From CBDVAK01 sp965371945 (lineage in GTDB: Bacteria; Pseudomonadota; Gammaproteobacteria; Competibacterales; JAHEDQ01), in contig CBDVAK010000005.1 in the NCBI GenBank assembly GCA_965371945.1, positions 1 through 29,650 on the forward strand: a DNA stretch of 29,650 bases, given 5' to 3'. The notes beneath the pieces were generated by a model. The model ran no database searches. It worked only from the letters and a program-made list of their open reading frames with translations, and was not told the DNA's origin. Both the position numbers and the translations under genes were made by a program. This document shows, in pieces, positions 23,931 through 29,650 of the stretch; positions within the stretch are counted from its first letter, which is position 1; every line of letters starts with the position of its first letter.

Positions 23931-25298
23931 TCAACCGACGACCAATCGGGAAATATCGTTGAAGAAAGCCAGCCCCATGAGCAACAACAGCAGCGTCAGC
24001 CCCACCCGTTGTGCCATGCCCTGCGCATTTTCGGACAGCGGGCCGCCTTTGATGGCCTCGATCAGATAGAACAACAGATGACCACCATCAAGCACCGGAA
24101 CCGGTAACAGGTTGAGCACACCCAGGCTGACACTGATCAGAGCCAGGAACGACAGGAAGGCGGTCAGCCCCATGCTGGCGGTCTGCCCCGCATATTGCGC
24201 GATGCTGATCGGGCCACTCAAATTATCCAGAGAGGCCTTCCCCAGCACCATGCGCCAAAGCATACGCAAGGTAAAGAACGACATCTCCGCGGTGCGCTTG
24301 CCGCCCTCCCAGAGCGCCGCCAACGGACCGTACCGCAGCTCCACCGTAACGCTGCTCTGCAGCCCCTCGGGCACCCGCGCATAAGCACCGATGCGACCCA
24401 CCGTACCGTCCGCCGTGGTGACCGTATCGGGGACCACGGCAATGGTCATCGATCGCCCGTCGCGGAGTATCCCCACCGCAGTCGGCAACCCTGGACGGTC
24501 GCGTACCTGCTGTGCCCATTGTTGCCAGCTGGATACCGGCAGGCCCTGCACGGATCGAATCTGGTCACCCGCGATCAGGCCATCCCGCTGTCCGGCGCCA
24601 CCTTCCTGCAGACGGTCGATAACAGCAGGCAAAGGCGGGCTCCATGGTTGTAGCCCCAGCGTGGTCATCAGATCTCTCTGGCCACCGCTGCCGCTCACGG
24701 CACCCAGTTCCAATGACCGCTGTCGAACCGCCCCGTCCCGATCGCGCACCGTGATGAGGGCCTGCTCCCCTTCCATGCTGCTTTCCAGCAGGGCTATTGT
24801 TGCATCGCCCCAGGTACGCACCGACCGGTCATCTATCGCGGTGATCAGATCCTCGGCAACAAAACCGGCCTGATATGCCGGTGTAGCCACGGGGGGTGCG
24901 GCCACCAACGGTTTCAGGCTAGTGACACCTAACATGAATACAATTGTATAAGCGGCGATAGCAAAAATGAAATTCGCCATCGGCCCGGCGATCACGACTG
25001 CGATTCTCGACAGCACGGGTTGGCGATTGAAGGCGCGATGGCGTTCGCTCTCAGGCACCTCACCCTCGCGCTCGTCCAGCATCCGGACATAGCCGCCCAG
25101 TGGCAACACCGCAATCACGAACTCGGTATCATCGACCTTGCCGCGCCGGCGCCACAATGGCTTGCCAAACCCAATGGAAAACCGCAGTACCTTGATTCCC
25201 AGTTGGCGGGCAACCCAGAAATGGCCAAATTCGTGGACGGTGATCAACACCCCCAGCGTGACCACCAGACCGGCTACGGACATAACCGCCGAGTTCAT
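23931..25298 (-). CDS. rseP: Site-2 protease RseP
   Basis: An intramembrane zinc metalloprotease that cuts the anti-sigma factor RseA (after DegS) to release sigma-E, and also clears signal peptides. The HExxH site is H22-E23-H26 in ITVHEFGHFWVARQLG, and the second zinc ligand lies in LLPVPVLDGGHLLFYLIEAIKG near the C-terminus. Two PDZ domains are expected in the periplasmic middle (for example GLIAGDQIRSVQGLPVSSW). The length is 455 residues, E. coli 450. The ATG overlaps the dxr TGA (ATGA) with GAGGGG upstream. An open frame runs upstream of this ATG inside dxr but is not similar to the family. Confidence 0.97.
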   Translation of the reverse strand: MNSAVMSVAGLVVTLGVLITVHEFGHFWVARQLGIKVLRFSIGFGKPLWRRRGKVDDTEFVIAVLPLGGYVRMLDEREGEVPESERHRAFNRQPVLSRIAVVIAGPMANFIFAIAAYTIVFMLGVTSLKPLVAAPPVATPAYQAGFVAEDLITAIDDRSVRTWGDATIALLESSMEGEQALITVRDRDGAVRQRSLELGAVSGSGGQRDLMTTLGLQPWSPPLPAVIDRLQEGGAGQRDGLIAGDQIRSVQGLPVSSWQQWAQQVRDRPGLPTAVGILRDGRSMTIAVVPDTVTTADGTVGRIGAYARVPEGLQSSVTVELRYGPLAALWEGGKRTAEMSFFTLRMLWRMVLGKASLDNLSGPISIAQYAGQTASMGLTAFLSFLALISVSLGVLNLLPVPVLDGGHLLFYLIEAIKGGPLSENAQGMAQRVGLTLLLLLMGLAFFNDISRLVVG

Positions 25299-26506
25299 AC
25301 TGTCCCCTCGGCTGAAAGCCGCTGAAGATGCCCTTTGGCGCACCGGCGCGCCAGAAAATCGGTTTCCAGTACCTTGTCGAGATCATCGGCCGGCAACAAC
25401 TCAGTCTGCTGCATGACCTCGCTGATCAGCTCGGGGATCGCGGTGAACGCCAGTTGCTCATCCAGAAATCCCTGCACCGCAACTTCGTTGGCAGCATTCA
25501 GAGCCGTCGCCGCCGTACCACCCTGTGCCAGAGCCTGCGCGGCCAGGTCGAGGCAGGGAAACCGGATCGGATCAGGTTTCCTGAATTCCAGTCGCCCGAC
25601 TTCGACCAGATCCAGTGCCCGGACTCCGGAATCGATGCGCCGGGGCCAGGCCAGCGCGTGCGCGATCGGTATGCGCATGTCCGGGTTGCCAAGCTGTGCC
25701 AGCACCGAGCCATCGCAGTAGGAAACCATCGAGTGCACCACGCTTTGCGGATGCACCACGACTTCGACCTGCTCCGGTCGGGCATCGAACAGCCAGCAGG
25801 CCTCGATCATTTCCAAACCCTTGTTCATCATGGTTGCAGAGTCCACCGAAATCTTGCGCCCCATATCCCAATTCGGATGGCGACACGCCTGTGCTGGCGT
25901 GACCCCCGACAACCTATCCAGGGGCGTGTCGAGAAACGGGCCACCCGATGCGGTCAACAAAATCCGCTCGATACCGGCCTTGCCGAGCCCCCCGCGATAG
26001 CGGCTGGGCAGGCACTGAAATACTGCATTGTGCTCGCTGTCTATGGGCAGCAACTCGGCACCACTGCGGTCCACTTCGCGCATGAACAAAGGCCCCGACA
26101 TCACCAACGCCTCTTTGTTCGCGAGCAACACCCGCTTACCGGACCGCGCCGCCGCCAGAGTGGGTAGCAAACCCGCGGCACCGACGATCGCCGCCATCAC
26201 ATACTGACTGCTGGCGGCCGCCGCTACCTGCTCCAGTGCCTCGGCACCCGCCAGCACCTCAACTCCGGAAAGCCCATCGACTACCAACTGACTGGCAAGC
26301 TGTTCCGCCGCATCCGGTTCGACCATGACCACGGCGCGTGGGTTCACCTGCCGACACAGATCGCGCATTCGCCCGACATTGCGGCGGGCGGTCAAGGCAT
26401 CGACATGAAATGCGCCGCGATGACGCCGCAGCACATCCAGCGTGCTCAACCCGACCGACCCGGTGGCCCCCAGTATGGTGACCCCGATACTGCCCGCTGC
26501 TGTCAC
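25295..26506 (-). CDS. dxr: 1-deoxy-D-xylulose 5-phosphate reductoisomerase
   Basis: First committed step of the MEP isoprenoid pathway; the target of fosmidomycin. It has the NADPH motif VTILGATGSVGLSTLDV, LLANKEALVM, PIDSEHNAVFQCL with the metal ligands, LLTASGGPF, HPNWDMGRKISVDSATMMNKGLE and ALNAANEVAVQGFL. The length of 403 residues matches the E. coli 398. I chose a GTG that overlaps the cdsA TGA (GTGA). A TTG 12 bases upstream, preceded by a run of five G, is an alternative. ispD and ispF of the same pathway lie 20 kb away in the window. Confidence 0.97.
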   Translation of the reverse strand: MTAAGSIGVTILGATGSVGLSTLDVLRRHRGAFHVDALTARRNVGRMRDLCRQVNPRAVVMVEPDAAEQLASQLVVDGLSGVEVLAGAEALEQVAAAASSQYVMAAIVGAAGLLPTLAAARSGKRVLLANKEALVMSGPLFMREVDRSGAELLPIDSEHNAVFQCLPSRYRGGLGKAGIERILLTASGGPFLDTPLDRLSGVTPAQACRHPNWDMGRKISVDSATMMNKGLEMIEACWLFDARPEQVEVVVHPQSVVHSMVSYCDGSVLAQLGNPDMRIPIAHALAWPRRIDSGVRALDLVEVGRLEFRKPDPIRFPCLDLAAQALAQGGTAATALNAANEVAVQGFLDEQLAFTAIPELISEVMQQTELLPADDLDKVLETDFLARRCAKGHLQRLSAEGTV

Positions 26507-27321
26507 CGAATCAGCCAAGGAACCCCCAGAGCAAACAGCGGTGAGGCTGCGGTGATACTGTCGATACGATCGAGCACGCCGCCATGGCCAGGCAGCAAAC
26601 GGCTGCTGTCCTTGATACCGCGTTGGCGTTTCAACATGCTCTCGAACAGATCACCGAGCACCGAAATCGCCGCGGTGAGAACACACAACAGCATGAACGG
26701 CAGGATCTGGCTCCCACCCAGGGGCAGCGTGGTCGCGGCCACCAGCGCCACCAGCGCTGCCGCGGCCAAGCCACCATAAAACCCTTCCCTGGTCTTGCCC
26801 GGACTGACCACCACCAGTAGTTTGCTGTGGCCCCAGCGGCGACCGGCAAAATAGGCCCCGGTATCGGCGGCCCACACCAACGCCAGCAGCAACATGACCA
26901 ACCACGGGCCATCACCGGCCTGCCGATGCAGGACCACCAGACCCAGCCAGCAAGGCAGCAACGCCATCGCGCCACCCACCAGATCAATAGGATCTGCTGT
27001 GCCGGTCTTGCGGATACCACGGTAACGACACACCCGAAACAGTGCCGAGGCCCAGAACAGCAGCCCCAACCCCAGCACCAGCGACGCCGGTACAAACTGC
27101 CCCTCGAGCCACCAGAGCAGCCCGGCAACAGCCGCGACCATCAAACCGTAGAACCAGCCGGTGGCCGGGTCCGGTACGCCAGACAACCGCGACCATTCCC
27201 AGCCGGCGGGTACCAGCAACAGCGCCAGGAACAAGGCGAACCCAGCGTTGGTCAGCGTGAATACCGCCCAGATCGTGATCGCGGCACCTGCCAGCGCAGT
27301 GACAATCCGGGTCTTAAGCAT
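26503..27321 (-). CDS. cdsA: Phosphatidate cytidylyltransferase CdsA
   Basis: Makes CDP-diacylglycerol from phosphatidate and CTP in the inner membrane, the branch point for all phospholipids. The family signature is complete near the C-terminus: S-x3-R-x3-KD then LLPGHGGVLDRIDS. Several hydrophobic helices fill the rest (272 residues; E. coli 285-298). The ATG overlaps the uppS end by 8 bases and gives MLKTRIVTALAG, a normal family start; the open frame upstream lies within uppS and was not used. It overlaps dxr by 4 bases at its other end. Confidence 0.96.
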   Translation of the reverse strand: MLKTRIVTALAGAAITIWAVFTLTNAGFALFLALLLVPAGWEWSRLSGVPDPATGWFYGLMVAAVAGLLWWLEGQFVPASLVLGLGLLFWASALFRVCRYRGIRKTGTADPIDLVGGAMALLPCWLGLVVLHRQAGDGPWLVMLLLALVWAADTGAYFAGRRWGHSKLLVVVSPGKTREGFYGGLAAAALVALVAATTLPLGGSQILPFMLLCVLTAAISVLGDLFESMLKRQRGIKDSSRLLPGHGGVLDRIDSITAASPLFALGVPWLIR

Positions 27322-28165
27322 GCAGAGCGCTGCCGGATTCGATCTGCTCCGCGGTACGCCCGAAACGGCGCTGCCGCTGTCCATAGTCATCGAAGGCGTT
27401 CTGTAGTTCGCTGGCATCGAAATCAGGCCACAGACAGTCGGTAAAATAGAGCTCGGTATAGGCAAGCTGCCAAAGCAGGAAGTTGCTGATTCGATACTCG
27501 CCCCCGGTGCGAATGAACAGATCAGGTTCCGGCAGATCGGCGCAACAGGTGCGCTGATGTACCGTGCTGGCATCGACCGCTTGCGGCTGCAGGGTACCCG
27601 CGGCCACCTCGCGGGCAATGGACCGGGCCGCCTCGACCATATCCCAACGGCCCCCGTAGTTGACCGCCATCACCAACTCCAGACCGGTACAGGCGGCGGT
27701 CGCCTGTTCAGAATCGGCGATCGATTTCTGCAATCTGGACGGGAACCCGCTGCGTTCACCGATAAAACGCAAACGTACGTTGTTCTCCCGCAAGCGCTTG
27801 ACCTCGCTGCGCAGCGCGGTCAAAAACAGGTTCATCAGCAGATTCACCTCGCTGCGCGGACGCCGCCAATTCTCACTGCTAAATGCAAACAGAGTGAGAA
27901 CTTCGACCCCGGCGCGGGCACAGGATTCTACTACCTGGCGAGCCACCTTGACCCCTTCCCGATGGCCGCCCGCACGCGGCAGACCACGCGCCGTCGCCCA
28001 GCGACCGTTGCCATCCATGATAATCGCGACATGACGGGGGATACTGTGATCGCCCGCACCTGTCGGCCCCGGTCGCTCGCTGGCAATCCCGGTCACCCGA
28101 TCACTCCGATCGCCACCGCCTCGAACGACACTTGTCTGGTCCTGGTCACCGTCATTGCTGCTCAC
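27314..28165 (-). CDS. uppS: Undecaprenyl diphosphate synthase UppS
   Basis: A cis-prenyltransferase that makes the C55 lipid carrier for peptidoglycan and lipopolysaccharide. The catalytic Asp is D51 in AIIMDGNGRWA. FAFSSENWRRP, NYGGRWDM, and DLFIRTGGEYRISNFLLWQLAYTELYF are conserved. With the GTG at 28165 it has a polar 43-residue extension before RHVAIIMDG, about 25 residues longer than E. coli. An internal GTG at 28096, with GGAG 7 bases upstream, would remove most of this and may be the real start. It follows frr by 6 bases. Confidence 0.96.
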   Translation of the reverse strand: MSSNDGDQDQTSVVRGGGDRSDRVTGIASERPGPTGAGDHSIPRHVAIIMDGNGRWATARGLPRAGGHREGVKVARQVVESCARAGVEVLTLFAFSSENWRRPRSEVNLLMNLFLTALRSEVKRLRENNVRLRFIGERSGFPSRLQKSIADSEQATAACTGLELVMAVNYGGRWDMVEAARSIAREVAAGTLQPQAVDASTVHQRTCCADLPEPDLFIRTGGEYRISNFLLWQLAYTELYFTDCLWPDFDASELQNAFDDYGQRQRRFGRTAEQIESGSALHA

Positions 28166-28171
28166 TGCCGA

Positions 28172-28729
28172 TCAGATCGTCATCAATTCCTGTTCTTTTT
28201 CCGCCAATAGTTCACCCACTTCCGCGATGGCCTGGTCAGTCAGCTCCTGCATAGCCCCCTCCGCCTGTCGCTCCTCGTCCTCGGTAATCTCCTTTTCCTT
28301 GAGCAGCTCCTTGAAATCGGAGTTGGCATCGCGGCGTATGTTGCGGATCGCGACACGTGCATTCTCACCCTCGTGGCGCACCACCTTGACCAGTTCGCGG
28401 CGTCTTTCCTCGGTCAGCGGGGGTAACGGCAGACGGATGATGTCACCGGTAGTCACCGGATTAAGACCCAGATCCGATGACAGCAGGGCTTTCTCGATCA
28501 CCGGGATCATCGCCTTTTCCCAGGGGTTGACAGTCAGTGTACGGGCATCGGCAGCATGAACACTCGCAGTCTGCCCGAGCGGCACCTCACTGCCATAGTA
28601 TTCGACGTGAACATGATCCAGAAGGCTGGGATGCGCCCGCCCGGTACGCAACCTGGCAAGTTCGTGCTTGAGGTTTTCGACGCTCTTGTGCATGCGTTGC
28701 TTCGCGTCTTTCCTGATTTCCCCGATCAT
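28172..28729 (-). CDS. frr: Ribosome recycling factor
   Basis: Splits the post-termination ribosome together with EF-G. 185 residues, the same as E. coli. Family blocks: the MIGEIRKDAKQRMHKSVENLKHELARLRTGRAHPSLLD opening helix, PLGQTASVHAADARTLTVNPWEKAMI, and LNPVTTGDIIRLPLPPLTEERRRELVKVV. The C-terminal triple-helix arm ends KEITEDEERQAEGAMQELTDQAIAEV. It lies 6 bases after pyrH, the standard arrangement. Confidence 0.98.
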   Translation of the reverse strand: MIGEIRKDAKQRMHKSVENLKHELARLRTGRAHPSLLDHVHVEYYGSEVPLGQTASVHAADARTLTVNPWEKAMIPVIEKALLSSDLGLNPVTTGDIIRLPLPPLTEERRRELVKVVRHEGENARVAIRNIRRDANSDFKELLKEKEITEDEERQAEGAMQELTDQAIAEVGELLAEKEQELMTI

Positions 28730-28735
28730 CGTCCG

Positions 28736-29464
28736 TTACCCTCCCCGTACCACCATAGTACCCACACGCTCACCGCAAATAACCCTGGCGATTTCGCCAT
28801 TCCGGGTGACGTCGAAGACCTTGAGGGGCAAATTGTTGTCCCGACACATCACGATTGCAGTGGCATCCATGACCTCCAGCTTACCCATCAACACCTCGTC
28901 ATAGGTCACCTGTTCATAGCGGGTGGCGTCCGGATATCGCTTGGGATCGGCGCTGTAGATGCCGTCTACTTTGGTAGCCTTGAGCATCACGTCGGCGCCC
29001 ACCTCGATCGCCCGCAGACTGGCAGCCGAATCAGTAGTAAAAAACGGGTTGCCGGTGCCGGCGGCAAATATGACGACGCGACCCTTCTCCAAATGCCTGA
29101 CGGCGCGTCTGCGGATGTAGTCTTCGCAAACCTCGTTGATGCGAATTGCCGACATCACCCTCGCATACACTCCGATACGCTCCAGCGCATCCTGCATAGC
29201 CAAGGAGTTCATGACCGTCGCCAGCATGCCCATATGGTCACCAGTGACCCGGTCGATTCCCGCCTCGGCCAGCCCCGCGCCGCGAAACAGATTGCCACCG
29301 CCGATGACCAGGCCGACCTGCACCCCCATCCGGTTGACGCCGCCAATCTCGGACGCCAGCCTTTCGATCGTGGCCGGGTCGATACCAAAGTCAGCCGGAC
29401 CCATGAGCACTTCGCCGCTGAGTTTGAGCAGGATGCGCCGATAGGCGGGAGTGCATGTGTCCAT
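28736..29464 (-). CDS. pyrH: Uridylate kinase PyrH
   Basis: Phosphorylates UMP to UDP; a hexameric amino-acid-kinase-fold enzyme, unlike eukaryotic UMP kinases. The start RILLKLSGEVLMGPADFGID gives the phosphate-binding Lys and GE loop. GLVIGGGNLFRGAGLAEAGIDRVTGDHMGMLATVMNSLA and FAAGTGNPFFTTDSAASLRAIE are typical. 242 residues (E. coli 241). It normally follows tsf; here only 186 bases remain upstream, with a promoter-like sequence and an edge repeat, and no tsf end. Confidence 0.98.
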   Translation of the reverse strand: MDTCTPAYRRILLKLSGEVLMGPADFGIDPATIERLASEIGGVNRMGVQVGLVIGGGNLFRGAGLAEAGIDRVTGDHMGMLATVMNSLAMQDALERIGVYARVMSAIRINEVCEDYIRRRAVRHLEKGRVVIFAAGTGNPFFTTDSAASLRAIEVGADVMLKATKVDGIYSADPKRYPDATRYEQVTYDEVLMGKLEVMDATAIVMCRDNNLPLKVFDVTRNGEIARVICGERVGTMVVRGG

Positions 29465-29498
29465 TGAGATCGCCGTTCAGCGTTGGAGTCAGCGGCGC

Positions 29499-29527
29499 AT
29501 TCTACAAGGCCGGCCGCCCCCCGTCAG
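29499..29527 (-). promoter_or_regulatory. Candidate sigma-70 promoter for pyrH-frr
   Basis: On the minus strand CTGACG (29527-29522) and TAGAAT (29504-29499) are separated by exactly 17 bases, and transcription would start about 30 bases before the pyrH ATG. Four of six and five of six bases match the -35 and -10 consensus. The spacer is very GC-rich. This would let pyrH and the genes after it be transcribed independently of tsf. Confidence 0.45.
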
Positions 29528-29564
29528 CACGTTCCGCAATCCGGCGCTGCGAATCGAACCGTGC

Positions 29565-29596
29565 GGGCACCGCAGCGACAGCCCGTTGCGGTGCCC
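29565..29596. repeat. 10-bp perfect hairpin upstream of pyrH
   Basis: GGGCACCGCA and TGCGGTGCCC pair perfectly around a 12-base loop. It sits immediately inside the right-edge CTAG repeat. No T-run follows on either strand, so an intrinsic terminator is not supported, though it could be the decayed terminator of an upstream gene. Confidence 0.35.
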
Positions 29597-29597
29597 C

Positions 29598-29650
29598 CTA
29601 GGAGGCTGTCCGAGAACAGACTGATCTACTGCGGACAATCCTGATTGGCC
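29598..29650 (+). repeat. Outward-facing repeat at right edge, probable IS end
   Basis: Begins CTAG then GAGGCTGTCCGAGAACAG, with CCTGATTG about 42 bases after the CTAG. It matches the left edge read outward (20 of 22 bases in the first block). No coding sequence is visible in the 53 bases present. It is probably the terminal repeat of an insertion sequence that interrupted the region upstream of pyrH. Confidence 0.5.

Noticed and set aside
1..29650. Composite transposon carrying the whole window
   Set aside because: The flanking repeats are inverted copies, but the cargo is essential chromosomal genes in ancestral order. An assembly break at repeated insertion sequences is far simpler.

Overview
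The window is a dense, GC-rich stretch of core housekeeping genes from a gammaproteobacterium. The gene order (pyrH-frr-uppS-cdsA-dxr-rseP-bamA-skp-fabZ-lpxA-lpxB, then rnhB-dnaE-accA-tilS-pyrG-kdsA-eno-ftsB-ispD-ispF-truD, then surE-pcm) is the classical gammaproteobacterial order. The tilS-pyrG-kdsA-eno linkage and the details below suggest a free-living or symbiotic member of a Chromatiales-like lineage; this placement is inference. 28 protein genes are recognised. All but three lie on the minus strand, and many are joined by ATGA or GTGA stop/start overlaps. No gap between genes exceeds 300 bases. No tRNA, rRNA, CRISPR array or complete mobile element was seen.

Layout from right to left (direction of most transcription): pyrH and frr (UMP kinase, ribosome recycling); uppS, cdsA, dxr, rseP, bamA, skp, fabZ, lpxA and lpxB (isoprenoid, phospholipid, envelope-stress, outer-membrane assembly and lipid A genes). 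Next come two plus-strand genes, gnnA and gnnB, which run head-on into lpxB. Then follow rnhB, dnaE, accA, tilS, pyrG, kdsA, eno, ftsB, ispD, ispF and truD; a plus-strand smrB-like gene convergent with truD; and finally surE, pcm and a yqaA-like membrane-protein gene.

How the genes work together: most of the window feeds the cell envelope. Dxr, IspD and IspF make isoprenoid precursors, and UppS turns these into the undecaprenyl carrier. AccA and FabZ supply fatty acids, CdsA makes CDP-diacylglycerol, LpxA, LpxB and KdsA build lipid A-Kdo, BamA and Skp assemble outer-membrane proteins, RseP relays envelope stress, and FtsB belongs to the divisome. The gnnA/gnnB pair is predicted to make UDP-GlcNAc3N, so the lipid A here probably carries amide-linked instead of ester-linked 3/3' acyl chains. 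The neighbouring LpxA has a Met at the 'hydrocarbon ruler' position, which predicts a short (about C10) primary chain. lpxD is missing from its usual place.

The most striking non-coding signal is a perfect 21-bp inverted repeat, bounded by CTAG on both sides, between ftsB and ispD. It carries the ispD ribosome-binding site and start codon. Removing it with one CTAG copy recreates an ordinary overlapping ftsB/ispD junction, so it looks like a small palindromic insertion. Both window ends hold copies of another CTAG-bounded repeat facing outward, probably insertion-sequence ends that limited the assembly. I see no wholly new multi-gene system.
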